Assembly: GCF_016937515.1 (NCBI RefSeq)
Contig: NZ_JAFHKM010000002.1
Location: forward strand, 3,405,001 to 3,469,000
Reading direction: 5' to 3'
Length of the DNA stretch: 64,000 nt
From: Cohnella algarum
GTDB lineage: Bacteria > Bacillota > Bacilli > Paenibacillales > Paenibacillaceae
Part shown: in pieces, positions 17,817 through 27,815 of the stretch
Numbering within the stretch: the first letter of the stretch is position 1
Layout of the letters: each line of letters begins with the position of its first letter
Notes under the pieces: model-generated
Database searches by the model: none
What the model saw: only the letters and a program-made list of their open reading frames with translations
What the model was told of the DNA's origin: nothing
Translations under genes and position numbers: made by a program

Positions 17817-18329
17817 ATGCCGCAATTGCTGATACGAGGGATCGGGCCCGAACGGGTGCGCGCCGCAAGCCGGTCCCTGATCGCGGAACTCGCCGCCGTG
17901 TGCGAGTGTCCGCCGGACCATATCATGCTGGAATGCCTGCCTACGGCGGCTTTTTTTGACGGGGAAGAGGTTCCCGTGTTTCCGTTCGTCGAAGTGGCCT
18001 GGTTCGATCGGGGAGAAGACGTTCGCGACCGCTTCGCGGAGGCGGTGGACCGCCACTTTCGGGCTGCGGGGATTCCCGAGCTGGAAATCGCCTTTCGGAC
18101 GTATCGGCCGGAAGAATACTATATAAATGGAAAGCGCGCGGGCGGCAGCCGGGAGAACCCGGCGGAGCGGGCGGGCCGGGAGAGCGAGGAGGAGCGGGAG
18201 AGCGCCCTCCGGGCGGCCGAAGCCGAAAACCGCAGGCTGAAAGAGGAGCTGGCCAAGGCGCGCAAGTCGCTGCAATCGGCGGCGGGCGAGCGCATGTCCA
18301 GCCGGCTGCGGGACGCGCTGAGGGAATAG
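17817..18329 (+). CDS. DUF1904 family protein
   Basis: The first ~105 residues match the DUF1904 pattern as I know it: MPQLLIRGIGPERVRAAS, then a CPPDHIMLEC segment and FVEVAWFDRG, giving a small alpha/beta fold reminiscent of tautomerase-like proteins. The last ~60 residues are a charged, probably coiled-coil tail rich in Glu, Arg and Ala (EAENRRLKEELAKAR). Function unknown. The ATG follows TCGGAGG. The next gene starts 10 bp downstream, so the two form an operon. Confidence 0.78.
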   Translation: MPQLLIRGIGPERVRAASRSLIAELAAVCECPPDHIMLECLPTAAFFDGEEVPVFPFVEVAWFDRGEDVRDRFAEAVDRHFRAAGIPELEIAFRTYRPEEYYINGKRAGGSRENPAERAGRESEEERESALRAAEAENRRLKEELAKARKSLQSAAGERMSSRLRDALRE

Positions 18330-18339
18330 GAGGAAACGA

Positions 18340-18630
18340 ATGGACCGGGATTTGCTGTTTTTGCTGTCCGTTTATTTCATCGCGATCAATATCTATGCGT
18401 TCAGTCTGATGGGATCCGACAAGAAGCGGGCGATCCGCAAGCGGAGAAGGGTGCCGGAAGCCCGCCTGTTCCTCGTCGCGGCCGCCCTTGGGGCTCTCGG
18501 CGTCTGGCTCGGCATGCGGACGTGGCGGCACAAGACGAAGCATGCGTCGTTCGCCGCCGGCATTCCGGCCCTTCTTGTCGTCAACGCCGCCGTCATCGCG
18601 ATGCTGCTCTGGCCGTGGGCCGGGTCCTAG
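18340..18630 (+). CDS. DUF1294 family small membrane protein
   Basis: A 96-residue protein with an N-terminal membrane segment (LLFLLSVYFIAINIYAF), the family motif MGSDKKRAIRKRRRVPE, a second hydrophobic stretch with GALGVWLGMRTWRHKTKH, and a C-terminal membrane segment. These are hallmarks of DUF1294 (YdfR-like) proteins. No function is established. It ends 6 bp from the stop of the convergent yesN-like gene, with no terminator between them. Confidence 0.88.
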   Translation: MDRDLLFLLSVYFIAINIYAFSLMGSDKKRAIRKRRRVPEARLFLVAAALGALGVWLGMRTWRHKTKHASFAAGIPALLVVNAAVIAMLLWPWAGS

Positions 18631-18636
18631 ACGGAT

Positions 18637-20259
18637 CTAGCCCGGCTTCGCCTGCGATTCCAGCCGCTGCATGTACTCCCTCGGCGACATGCCCTCCACT
18701 TTTTTGAACACCTTGCTGAAATAAAAAGCGCTGTCGTAGCCCAGCTTTTGCGATATTTCGTAGATCCGTCCCTCGCCGCGCTTCATCATGTCCTTGGCCG
18801 CCGCCATTTTCGTCTCCGTGATATATTCCACGTAGTTGATTTTCGCCACCTTCGAGAACAGATGGCTCAAATAATTGGGGCTGAAGTTAAACACGTCGGC
18901 CACCTGCTGCAGCGACAGCTTGCGGTCGAGATTGCGCTTGATATAGTCCTGGACGTTCCGGACGAGCTGTTCCTTGTAGCTCTGCTTGCGGGAGGACAGA
19001 AGGTTCGCGCAGCCGTCCCGGAAACGCGCGAGCCAATCGACGACCCCGTCCATGTCCTGCATTTGGTAAATGGACCGGTAGCCCTCCGGCTCGTGCTCGA
19101 AAATGTGCTCCACGAGGTTTTCGCCGTCCGAAAGCAGCGACGTGGCCATGTACAAAATGTTGCAGGCGGCGTCGATAGCGGGAACGAGCAGATCGGAGCG
19201 CCCTTCGAACGAGCCGATCATGCCGGTGATGATCTCGCGCAGGGCGAGCGTATCCATCTCTTCGAACGCGCGCCGGAGTTCCGAACGCAATTTCGAAAAA
19301 TCGAACAGCGCAGGGCCCGGGTCTTCCTTTTCCCCTTGCGCATAAAAAACGAACGCCTTATCCCGCGCCGCGGCCGGCAGCGCCTTGCGGGCGGCCAGGT
19401 AGCTTTCCCGCAGCACGTACGGATCCTCGACCGCAAAGCCGACGGCCCCGAACACCGCGACGTTGAAATAATTGCGCAGCACGGCGGCCATATGCCGCAA
19501 TTGTTCCCCGATTTCGGGAACCCAGGCGCGCGGGTCGGCGTCGGGCAACGGCAGCGTGACGGCGAAATTGCGCAGGTCCAGGCTAGTCACATGGCAGGGC
19601 CGGAAGGACGAAAGCGTATCCTTCGCCATCTGCACCGTGCTGGAGCACAAGGCCACCAGCTTGTCGCCCCGCGGCGGCACGGTGTCGGGGCCCGAAATCC
19701 GGCAAACGCAGACCGCGAAGGCGGCCCCGGACAACTCGACGCCCAGGTCCTCTTGCTGCAGCTCGAACTGGGTCCGGTTTTCGAACAGGTGATGGAACAG
19801 GCGGATGAACAATTTGTCCCGCTGCGCCTGCAGATTTCCCCGATGGAGGAGATTGGGGTAGCTTTCGATCGTTTTGTAGTCTTCGAGAAGCGCAATGGCC
19901 TTGACGACGGAATCGGCGAGCGCTTGCGGCGTCAGCTCCAGCTTTACCAGATAGTCGACCGCCTGCACCTCGATCGCTCCGCGGGCATATTCGAAATCTT
20001 CGTAACTGGTCAAAAGGATGAACAGCGGAATTCGCCCGTACTTTTTACGGGCCGATTCGGCTGCCGCGAGGCCGCTCTTGACCGGCATCTTGATATCGGT
20101 AATGACGAGGTCCGGGCGAAGCGCCTCGATTTTCTCCTCCAATTGGGCGCCGTTATGGGCCGTGCCGACGATTTCCACGTTGTACTGCTCCCACTTGAGC
20201 ATGGACTGCAAGCCGATGCAGACGAGGGTTTCGTCGTCGGCGATCAGCAGTTTGATCAC
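18637..20259 (-). CDS. YesN-type response regulator, REC plus AraC DNA-binding domain
   Basis: A 540-residue protein. Residues 1-120 form a receiver domain (LLIADDET, phospho-acceptor Asp in VITDIKMP, conserved Lys in LVKLEL). A long middle region links to a C-terminal AraC double helix-turn-helix (LSLQQVADVFNFSPNYLSHLF, then LGYDSAFYFSKVFKKVEGMSP). The GTG start follows GGGAGGGG. It pairs with the histidine kinase encoded just upstream. Together they probably control the sugar ABC transporter genes that diverge from them, a common arrangement in Paenibacillus. Confidence 0.93.
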   Translation of the reverse strand: MIKLLIADDETLVCIGLQSMLKWEQYNVEIVGTAHNGAQLEEKIEALRPDLVITDIKMPVKSGLAAAESARKKYGRIPLFILLTSYEDFEYARGAIEVQAVDYLVKLELTPQALADSVVKAIALLEDYKTIESYPNLLHRGNLQAQRDKLFIRLFHHLFENRTQFELQQEDLGVELSGAAFAVCVCRISGPDTVPPRGDKLVALCSSTVQMAKDTLSSFRPCHVTSLDLRNFAVTLPLPDADPRAWVPEIGEQLRHMAAVLRNYFNVAVFGAVGFAVEDPYVLRESYLAARKALPAAARDKAFVFYAQGEKEDPGPALFDFSKLRSELRRAFEEMDTLALREIITGMIGSFEGRSDLLVPAIDAACNILYMATSLLSDGENLVEHIFEHEPEGYRSIYQMQDMDGVVDWLARFRDGCANLLSSRKQSYKEQLVRNVQDYIKRNLDRKLSLQQVADVFNFSPNYLSHLFSKVAKINYVEYITETKMAAAKDMMKRGEGRIYEISQKLGYDSAFYFSKVFKKVEGMSPREYMQRLESQAKPG

Positions 20260-20286
20260 GTTTTCCCCTCCCAGCCTTTCGCCCGG

Positions 20287-22014
20287 CTACTCCCTGTGCC
20301 GGACGGGGATCAAAATCCGCATTCTCGTGTACGCGCCCGCCTCGCTTTCGACGGACAGGCCGTATTTGTCGCCGAAAGCGAGGCGCAGACGGTCGTTCAC
20401 GCTGCGCAAGCCGACATGTTCGAACAATCCCTTCGTCCCCGGGTCTCCGCCGGCAAAAATCGCGCCGATCTGCTCCCCCGTCATGCCGACGCCGTCGTCC
20501 TCGACGGTAATCCGGACGTCGAAGTCCCCGCTTCGCTCCACCGTGACGGCGATGCGCCCTCTGCCTTTCGGCTCGATGCCGTGGAAGATCGCGTTTTCGA
20601 CGAGCGGCTGCAGCGTAAAGCGGGGGATCAGACTCGCGAGCAGCCCTTCGTCCCGGACGTTCCGCTCCATCGATACCTTCGCGCCGTACCGGTACTGCTG
20701 GATGACGAAATAGTCGTCAAGCAGGCTCAATTCGTCCCGCAGCGGCACTATCCGGCGATTGTCCTTCGCGACGCAACGCAGAAGCCGGGACAGGGACGTC
20801 GTCATTTCCGCGATGCCGGTCGCATTCTGGATCGTCGCCATCCATTTGATCGAGTTCAGCGTGTTGTACAGGAAATGCGGGTTGATCTGGCTTTGCAGCA
20901 TCCGGTATTCCAGCTCCTGCTTCTGCTTCGCGTCGGCGACCCGGGAGTCCATCAGCGTCAGAATGTCCTGGGACAGGCGGTTGATGCCCCGGCCCACGTC
21001 GCCGAGCTCGCTGTTCCATTCGATATTTTTGTCGATAAAAAAATGGCCCTGCGCGATTTTGTCGATCCGCTTCCTCAATTTCTCCACCGGAAGGCTGATC
21101 GTTCGGGTCAGGTAGAGGGTGATGATGCCGCTTGAGGCGATCACGAGCAGGCTGACGCCGATCAGAATCGACGTCCAGATGCTCGCCTTGGGAACGAACT
21201 GCTCGTTGGACAGCGTCTGCGTCAACACGACGCCGTCCTGCGCCGGGTACGAAACGGCGATCCGGCGCTCGCCGTCCGCCGTCCGGACGACCGACAGCTC
21301 GGTGAGCGGATCGACGGGCTCCTCCGCGGTGTAGGCGGCCGATTCGGCGGGCATCGCGGCCGGAACGATCTTGTCGCCGTCGATTCGATAGCGATGCCGG
21401 CCAAGCGCGAGCAGGAGCAGGGAGTCGTCCGGGAGCGCGTAGCCTTTCAGCTTGTCGGTAATGACGGAGGTGGCGGCCAGCAGATGGACGGTTCCGATGA
21501 CCGTGCCCCTTTCGCCGTAAATCGGCATCGCCAGCGGGATGACGCTCGCGGAGGAGAAGGGGTCCGTCGCGACCCGGCTCCATTGCTCCGGTTCGTCGCC
21601 CGCAAGGCCGTTCAGCCGGCCGATATTGTGTATGGTGAGCGGCGTCGACCCGCTGACGGCATTGTCCAGCTGCAGGAACTTTCCGCCAAAGTCGGTCACG
21701 ATCATCCGCCGGACATAATTGTTCGACCGGTTGACCCGGAAGTCGTCCTGCATGGAGTGGTAAGCGTCGACCGCGCCTTTGGCGTTGGCGCCCTCCGATT
21801 CGAAATAATCCGCGATCAAGGCGTTGGTCGTCGAGTTCGTGCTCCAGGTTCTCGCCAGGGAAGACAGGTTGAGCAGATCTTGCTCGATGATGCGGGAGAC
21901 GAGCCGGAGATTGAACTCGGCCGCCTGAATCGTCGTTTTGCGCTGATAGTACAGGATCAGCTCGTAACTGACAAAAGAAAGCAGCGCCGCGATCAGAAGA
22001 GCGAACGCGGTCAT
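20287..22014 (-). CDS. YesM-type sensor histidine kinase
   Basis: A membrane kinase of at least 575 residues: N-terminal membrane helix, extracellular sensor of the dCache type, second helix near residue 290, HAMP linker, His-kinase motif with the phospho-His in QSQINPHFLYNTLNSIKW, and a HATPase domain (VENAIFHGIEP, DDGVGM). The ATG at 22014 lacks a ribosome-binding site. A strong AAGGAGG lies at 22064-22070, and 7 nt after it is an in-frame ACG (22054-22056). Starting there gives the basic N-terminus NRRATVKSRIILIM that membrane insertion would need. The true start may therefore be ACG, or a mutated or misread ATG. It senses an unknown extracytoplasmic signal, probably a glycan. Confidence 0.92.
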   Translation of the reverse strand: MTAFALLIAALLSFVSYELILYYQRKTTIQAAEFNLRLVSRIIEQDLLNLSSLARTWSTNSTTNALIADYFESEGANAKGAVDAYHSMQDDFRVNRSNNYVRRMIVTDFGGKFLQLDNAVSGSTPLTIHNIGRLNGLAGDEPEQWSRVATDPFSSASVIPLAMPIYGERGTVIGTVHLLAATSVITDKLKGYALPDDSLLLLALGRHRYRIDGDKIVPAAMPAESAAYTAEEPVDPLTELSVVRTADGERRIAVSYPAQDGVVLTQTLSNEQFVPKASIWTSILIGVSLLVIASSGIITLYLTRTISLPVEKLRKRIDKIAQGHFFIDKNIEWNSELGDVGRGINRLSQDILTLMDSRVADAKQKQELEYRMLQSQINPHFLYNTLNSIKWMATIQNATGIAEMTTSLSRLLRCVAKDNRRIVPLRDELSLLDDYFVIQQYRYGAKVSMERNVRDEGLLASLIPRFTLQPLVENAIFHGIEPKGRGRIAVTVERSGDFDVRITVEDDGVGMTGEQIGAIFAGGDPGTKGLFEHVGLRSVNDRLRLAFGDKYGLSVESEAGAYTRMRILIPVRHRE

Positions 22015-22336
22015 GATCAGAATGATGCGGCTTTTGACGGTGGCCCTTCTATTCGTCGCGAACCCTCCTTCGAATGAAGCGCTTTCAACGAATGGCTATT
22101 CTTACAATAGCATATTCCCTCGGCTGTTAAAAACAGGGACAAAAGCGCAGCCAATATTTTTACAGGTTTTGCATAGAAAATTACCGGTTTCGGACCGGAT
22201 TTCGGGAAAACGCGAAAGAAAGTGAAGGAACTGCGGTTGAAATTGCATGCCGCGGCCGACCGGAATCCGATACAATCGAGATGAGGTTCGGCCTACCCGA
22301 ATCGCAGGTCAAATCGGACGAAAAGGGGCCATGACG
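22015..22336. other. Divergent intergenic region, yesM and solute-binding protein
   Basis: This region separates the kinase gene from the ABC transporter operon and must hold the operators for both. A TACAAT hexamer at 22271-22276 could be a -10 for the transporter, but no good -35 lies at the right distance. The kinase's ribosome-binding site is at 22064-22070. I see no clear inverted repeat. Confidence 0.4.
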
Positions 22337-23695
22337 ATGAAATGGAAAAAAGCTTTCGGATTCACCTTGGCAACCGTGCTTTCGTTGGGACTGCTCGCCG
22401 GCTGTTCCGGCAATTCGAACAACGGCGCGAACGGCGCCGCGACGGCATCGCCCTCGGCTTCTCCTTCCGCGGAATCGTCTGCAAGCGCTTCCGCAGAAGC
22501 GGGCGACGAGCCCGTCACGTTAAAGTGGGCGCTGTGGGATTGGGAAGCGACGGCCTATTACCAGCCGCTGATCGACGCCTATAAGAAGGAGCATCCGAAC
22601 GTCACGATCGAGTACGTGGACCTCGGATCGACCGACTTTATGACGATGCTGAGCACGCAGCTTTCGGGCGGCGCGGATTTGGACGTCCTGACCATCAAAG
22701 ACATTCCCGGCTACGCGAACCTCGTCAAGCAAAACCACCTGGAGCCGCTGAACGGCTTCGTTCGCGAGCAGGGCATCGATACGTCGGCGTACGGCGGCAC
22801 GGTCGAGCAGATTCAAATGAACGACGAAGTGTATGCGCTTCCGTTCCGCAGCGACTTCTGGATCTTGTACTACAACAAGGATCTGTTCGACGCGGCGGGC
22901 GTCGACTATCCGACGAACGACATGACGCTCGAGCAGTATGACGAGCTGGCGAGAAAGCTGACCTCCGGAAGCGGGGCGAACAAGGTATACGGCGCCCATT
23001 ACCATACGTGGCGAAGCGCGGTTCAATTGTTCGGCATCCTGGACGGACAGCATACGATCATTGACGGCGAATACGATTTCCTGAAGCCGACCTATGAGCG
23101 GATTTTGAACCAGCAAAAGGACGGCATCGTCATGGACTACGCCACGCTGAAAACGTCCAGCACCCACTATTCCGGCGTGTTCTACAACAATTCCGTCGCG
23201 ATGATGAACATGGGCAGCTGGTTTATTTCGACGCAGATCGACAAAGTGAAAAGCGGCGAGTCGCTCGCGAAAAACTGGGGCATCGCGAAGTATCCGCACC
23301 CGGAAGGCGTCGAACCGGGAACGACGCTGGGCACGATCACCTCGCTTGCCGTCAACCGGAAATCGGCCAACAAGGAAGCCGCCCTCGATTTCCTGAAATT
23401 CGTCACCGGCGAAGAGGGAGCCGCGGTCATCGCTCGGACCGGCGCCATTCCGGCGATCAAAAACGACGAGGTCGTCGCCTCCATCGCGTCCATCGAAGGG
23501 TTCCCGAACGACGAAAACAGCAAGGAAGCGCTGAAGACGGCGAAGACGTATCTCGAAATGCCGCTGCATGAAAAAAGCGCGGATATCGAGCTCATCCTGA
23601 ACGAGGCTCACGACAACATCATGACCAGCAACGTGACGATCGACGAAGGCTTGCAGGACATGACGACCCGGGTAAAGCAAGTTCTCGGCAGCTAG
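22337..23695 (+). CDS. Extracellular sugar-binding lipoprotein of an ABC transporter
   Basis: A family 1 solute-binding protein, 452 residues. It has a lipoprotein signal (MKWKKAFGFTLATVLSLGLL then lipobox LAGC), an Ala/Ser/Pro linker, and mature features such as VTLKWALWDWEATAYYQPL and YALPFRSDFWILYYNKDLF, with FLKFVTGEEGAAV near the end. The ATG at 22337 sits 8 nt after AAAAGGGG; an in-frame ATG 6 nt earlier is too close. It delivers an oligosaccharide to the permeases encoded next. A strong hairpin after the gene (23719-23744) probably sets the binding-protein to permease ratio. Confidence 0.93.
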   Translation: MKWKKAFGFTLATVLSLGLLAGCSGNSNNGANGAATASPSASPSAESSASASAEAGDEPVTLKWALWDWEATAYYQPLIDAYKKEHPNVTIEYVDLGSTDFMTMLSTQLSGGADLDVLTIKDIPGYANLVKQNHLEPLNGFVREQGIDTSAYGGTVEQIQMNDEVYALPFRSDFWILYYNKDLFDAAGVDYPTNDMTLEQYDELARKLTSGSGANKVYGAHYHTWRSAVQLFGILDGQHTIIDGEYDFLKPTYERILNQQKDGIVMDYATLKTSSTHYSGVFYNNSVAMMNMGSWFISTQIDKVKSGESLAKNWGIAKYPHPEGVEPGTTLGTITSLAVNRKSANKEAALDFLKFVTGEEGAAVIARTGAIPAIKNDEVVASIASIEGFPNDENSKEALKTAKTYLEMPLHEKSADIELILNEAHDNIMTSNVTIDEGLQDMTTRVKQVLGS

Positions 23696-23718
23696 GCGAA
23701 ACGATCGGGAAGTCTTTC

Positions 23719-23744
23719 GAAGGGCGGGCGGCGGCCCGCCCTTC
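23719..23744 (+). terminator. Intercistronic hairpin between binding protein and permeases
   Basis: A perfect 11-bp stem GAAGGGCGGGC / GCCCGCCCTTC with a 4-nt loop and no T-run. In this position such hairpins usually stabilise the upstream message or attenuate the downstream genes. Confidence 0.75.
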
Positions 23745-23812
23745 TCCGCGGATCGAAGAGCCGCAAAGGATCGCATTCTTTCGTTCGGATTCGGGCGATT
23801 GGAGGAGAAATC

Positions 23813-24727
23813 ATGCCCAAGGATCATAAGCCGCGGTTATCGAAAAGCGTGCGCCATCATCTGGTCGCCTACAGCTTCATTGCGCCGAACTTCATCGGAT
23901 TCGCCGTGTTTACCCTCGTCCCGATGGCGTTCGCGTTCGTGCTCGCCTTCGTCGAATGGGACGGAGCCAATCCGATGGCGTTCGTCGGGCTGCGCAACTT
24001 CGACCGGCTGCTCCATGACGCCGCGTTTCATAAAGCGCTGTGGAACACCGTCGTGTACACGATCGGCGTCGTCCCGCTGACGATGGCGTGCGCGCTGGCG
24101 CTGGCCGTGCTCCTGAACCGGAAAATCGCGGCGCGGAATTTTCTCCGAACCGTGTTCTTCTTTCCGTACGTCGCTTCGCTGGTCGCGGTGGCGGCGGTCT
24201 GGAATTTTATTTTCAGTCCGACGCTGGGGCCGGTGAACAATCTGTTGAACGCGCTGACCGGCATTCCGTTCGAGGAGCTCCCCCGCTGGGCTGCGGACAA
24301 AGACTGGGCCATGTTTACCGTCGTCCTGTTCACCGTATGGAAAAACATGGGCTACTACATGGTCATCTACCTGGCCGGCCTGCAGGGGGTCAACCCCGAA
24401 TTGCACGAAGCCGCCCACCTGGACGGAGCGAACGCGTGGCAGCGGTTTTGGAACGTGACGATTCCGCAGCTCGCGCCCGCGACTTTTTTCGTGCTGATGA
24501 TTCTGATCATCAACTCGTTCAAGGTATACGACATTTTCATCAATCTTTTCGCCGGCGCCGACAACCAGCTCAACGACACGACCCGCATCCTGGTGTACCA
24601 GATTTACAACACGGCGTTCCGCTCCCTGGACTTCGGCTATTCCAGCGCCATGGCGATCGTCCTGTTCCTGATCGTTCTCGGCATCACGCTCGTTCAATTC
24701 CATGGCGAGAAGAAGTACGGACAATAG
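23813..24727 (+). CDS. Sugar ABC transporter permease (MalF/UgpA type)
   Basis: A 304-residue permease with about six membrane helices (YSFIAPNFIGFAVFTLVPM first). The EAA loop is visible as EAAHLDGANAWQRFWNVTIPQL (about residues 200-221), which contacts the ATPase. No ATPase gene is in this operon; such systems share MsmX-like ATPases encoded elsewhere. It lies 117 bp after the binding-protein gene and 12 bp before the second permease. Confidence 0.95.
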   Translation: MPKDHKPRLSKSVRHHLVAYSFIAPNFIGFAVFTLVPMAFAFVLAFVEWDGANPMAFVGLRNFDRLLHDAAFHKALWNTVVYTIGVVPLTMACALALAVLLNRKIAARNFLRTVFFFPYVASLVAVAAVWNFIFSPTLGPVNNLLNALTGIPFEELPRWAADKDWAMFTVVLFTVWKNMGYYMVIYLAGLQGVNPELHEAAHLDGANAWQRFWNVTIPQLAPATFFVLMILIINSFKVYDIFINLFAGADNQLNDTTRILVYQIYNTAFRSLDFGYSSAMAIVLFLIVLGITLVQFHGEKKYGQ

Positions 24728-24739
24728 GAGGCTTCGGGC

Positions 24740-25579
24740 ATGGCGGATTCGAAAAAAGGATGGAACGCGGCCTTTATGGCGCTTGTCTATATTTCGCTGG
24801 CTTTGACCGTGTTGTGCATGCTGGTGCCGTTCGCGTGGATGCTGTCCGCTTCGCTGAAGCTGAGCAAGGACGTCTTTTCCTTCCCGATTCAGTGGATTCC
24901 CGATAGCCCGCGCTGGGAAAATTTCAAGGACATCTGGACCCGGATTCCGCTCGGGACGTTCATTTACAACACGGCCAAGCTGTCCGTGATCGTCACCGTC
25001 CTCCAGCTGCTTACTTCCAGCTTCGCGGCGTACGCGTTCTCGAAATTGAAATTCCGGGGCAAGCATGCGCTGTTTCTCGGCTACATCGCCACCATCGCGA
25101 TCCCTTGGCAGGCCTACATGGTGCCGCAATTCATCCTGATGCGGTCGATGGGGCTGAACAACACGCATCTGTCCATCATCCTGCTGCAGGCTTTCTCGGC
25201 GTTCGGCGTGTTTCTGATGCGGCAATTTTATCAGGGAATTCCGGACGAACTGTGCGAGGCCGCGCGCATCGACGGGATGAACGAATACGGCATTTGGGCG
25301 AAAATCATGCTGCCGCTGTCGAAGCCGGCGCTGTCGACGCTGACGATTTTTACGTTCGTGTCCACCTGGAACGATTTCCTCGGGCCGATGATCTATTTGA
25401 CCAAAACCGAATTAAAAACGATCCAGATCGGCCTCCGCATGTTCATTTCGCAATATTCGGCCGAATACGGCCTGATCATGGCCGCGAGCGTCGTTTCTAT
25501 CATCCCGGTGCTGATTGTTTTTCTCGCGGTGCAAAAATATTTCGTCCAGGGGATCGCGACGTCCGGCATCAAAGGCTGA
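24740..25579 (+). CDS. Sugar ABC transporter permease (MalG/UgpE type)
   Basis: A 279-residue partner permease. It has the N-terminal helix LALTVLCMLVPFAWMLSASL, the MalG-type segment WENFKDIW, and an EAA loop EAARIDGMNEYGIWAKIMLP near residue 175. The C-terminal KYFVQGIATSGIKG is the usual ending of this family. The ATG follows AGGAGG. It forms a heterodimer with the preceding permease for import of an oligosaccharide. Confidence 0.95.
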   Translation: MADSKKGWNAAFMALVYISLALTVLCMLVPFAWMLSASLKLSKDVFSFPIQWIPDSPRWENFKDIWTRIPLGTFIYNTAKLSVIVTVLQLLTSSFAAYAFSKLKFRGKHALFLGYIATIAIPWQAYMVPQFILMRSMGLNNTHLSIILLQAFSAFGVFLMRQFYQGIPDELCEAARIDGMNEYGIWAKIMLPLSKPALSTLTIFTFVSTWNDFLGPMIYLTKTELKTIQIGLRMFISQYSAEYGLIMAASVVSIIPVLIVFLAVQKYFVQGIATSGIKG

Positions 25580-25658
25580 TCGGACGATTCGACTCGGGCC
25601 GGGCGAGTCCGGTTGCGGCGTTTGGCGATTTCGTAGGCGGAAACAAGGAGGGATCGAC

Positions 25659-27760
25659 GTGGCGTTCTCGAACGGGCCGGCCCGCAATCCGCTGCGGACG
25701 CGGGAGGATATGCGCCTTGCGCTGCGCGAATTGCTGGCGCCGCTGAGGCCGCATTACAGCGAGGGGGGCGCCCGCGTCCATCTCGGCGAAGGCGCGCACG
25801 GGGCCGGTTATCCCGCCGGCGTGGCGGAACTGGAGGGGTTTTCCCGCGCGCTGTGGGGGCTCGTGCCGCTGCTGGCGGGAGGCGGGGAGGATCCGCTCCT
25901 CCCGGTCGTGCTGCGGGGGATGGCGAACGGATCCGATCCCGGCCATCCGGAGTATTGGGGGAAAGCGGGCGACTACGACCAGCGGCTCGTCGAAATGGCC
26001 GCGTTCGGCTACGCGCTGGCGCTGGCGCCGGAGAAGCTGTGGACGCCGCTCGCGGCGGAAGAGAAGCGAAGGCTCGCCGAATGGCTTGGGCAGATCGGCG
26101 AACGCTCGCTGCACGATTGCAATTGGCTGTTTTTCCGCGTTCTCGCGGGTTGGGCTTTCGCAGGGTCGGCCTGCCTTACGACGCGGACGGGATGCAGCGG
26201 GACCTTGACCGCATCGAAGCGTTCGCGCTGGGCGGCGGCTGGTACGCCGACGGCCCGGGCGGGCACAGCGACTATTACGCGCCGTTCGCGATGCATTTTT
26301 TCGGGCTGCTGTACGCGAAGCTGATGGCGGAAGACGATCCGGCGCGGTGCGGCCGGTTCAAGGAACGGGCGGCGGCGTTCGCCCGCGATTTCGTTTGCTG
26401 GTTCGCGGAAGACGGGTCCGCGCTGCCCTACGGGCGGAGCCTGACGTACCGGTTCGCGCAGTCGGCGTTTTGGGGCGCGCTCGCTTACGCGGACGTCGGC
26501 GTTTATGCCCCGGGCGTCGTCAAGGGCATCGTCCTGCGCAACCTCAGGCGGTGGCTTTGCCAGCCGGCGTTCAATGCCGACGGAACGCTGGCCGTCGGCT
26601 ACGCGTACCCGAACCTGGTCATGGCGGAAAACTACAACTCGCCGTGCTCGCCGTATTGGGCGCTCAAGGCGTTCCTGCCGCTGGCGCTGGCGGACGACCA
26701 CCCGTTCTGGCTTGCCGACGAGGAGCCGCTTCCCGATTTGCCGAGCCGTTCGGTTCAGCGGGCTCCGCATCTCGTCGTATGCCGCCGGCGGGAGACGGAC
26801 CACGTCGTCGCCTTCAACTGCGGCCACGGCGGCACGAACGAGCATACGCACGCCGCGGCCAAATATGAAAAGTTCGCGTACTCGACCGCGTTCGGGTTCA
26901 GCGTCCCGCGAGGCGAATGGGGGCTTGCCCAGGGCGCGTTCGACTCGACGCTGGCGCTGAGCGAGCGGGACAACCTGTTCCGGGTTCGCCGTCTCAGCGA
27001 AGAGACCCGGCTGTCAGGCAACGTGCCGTACAGCCGGTGGAAGCCGTGGAGCGACGTCGAGGTGCGCACGTGGCTCTTTCCCGGGCTGCCTTGGCATGTC
27101 CGGGTTCACCGCGTGCGGACGGCGCGGCCGTTGACCGCGGCCGAAGGGGGCTTCGCGCTGCCAGCCGCGGCGGATTTGCGCACGGAGAGAAGCGAGGGGG
27201 CGCCGTGCGCGGCGGATCTGCGGGCGGCGAAAATCGAGGGCGGGCCGTTCGCGGCGGATTTGCAGGCGGCGAAAAGCCGCGAAGCGCCGTGCGCGCCCGC
27301 CTCGTCAGCTTCGGCGACCTCGACTGCTTCCGGCCCGATAGCTCCGCCGGTTGCCATAGCTTTGCCGCTATCGATTGCCTTGCCCGCCTCGCCGGTTTCA
27401 GCGGCTTCGCTAGCCTCGATTGTCTCATCCGCCTCGTCCGTTGCGGCGAATTCGACCGTCTCAGCGGCAGTGAGGGGGGCGGCCGCTTCGTCGGCCGCAG
27501 CGGCGGCAACGCCGGAGCTGTCGGCGTTTGCCCGCTGCTCCTTCGGCGCGAGCGGCATACGCGGGCTGCGCGGCTACGGGCGGGCGGAGCTCGTGTTCCC
27601 GCAAGCGAACACGAACGTGCTGCATCCGCGCACGGTCATTCCGACGCTTCTGGCAGACCTCGATCCGGGCGTGCACTGGCTCGTTTGCGCCGTGATGGGC
27701 GAGCCGAACGGGTCGGGCGAGGGTCGCGCGAACGGTTCGCCCGCGGGCGCGGACGGCTAG
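25659..27760 (+). pseudogene. DUF2264 family protein, interrupted by a frameshift
   Basis: A GTG start follows AAGGAGGG. The first frame to about 26150 contains GMANGSDPGHPEYWG and HDCNWLFFRVL. After one missing base near 26147-26153 the protein continues as LGFRRVGLPYDADGMQRDL and then GGWYADGPGGHSDYYAPFAMHFF. DUF2264 proteins have an (alpha/alpha)6-barrel-like fold similar to glycan-degrading enzymes and often sit beside YesMN-linked transporters, as here. Between about 27160 and 27500 the protein holds an insertion absent from the family: three 42-bp repeats (CAADLRAAK-like) and an Ala/Ser/Pro stretch. The conserved C-terminus resumes after it. A role in processing the imported glycan is inferred. 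Confidence 0.82.
27170..27295 (+). repeat. Three 42-bp repeats inside the DUF2264 gene
   Basis: GCGGAT boxes at 27170, 27212 and 27254 begin three in-frame 14-codon units. They form part of a low-complexity insertion and resemble in style the repeat expansion at the start of cobO. Confidence 0.7.
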
Positions 27761-27815
27761 CCGTTCGACAATCGGCTTGCGCCGTCGTCGTCGATTGCCG
27801 CCCGCGCTTAACGCT

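Noticed and set aside
17490-18275. Longer N-terminus for the adhesin gene, starting at 18275
   Set aside because: This region overlaps the well-supported DUF1904 gene on the other strand, and the signal peptide with its ribosome-binding site begins at 17489.
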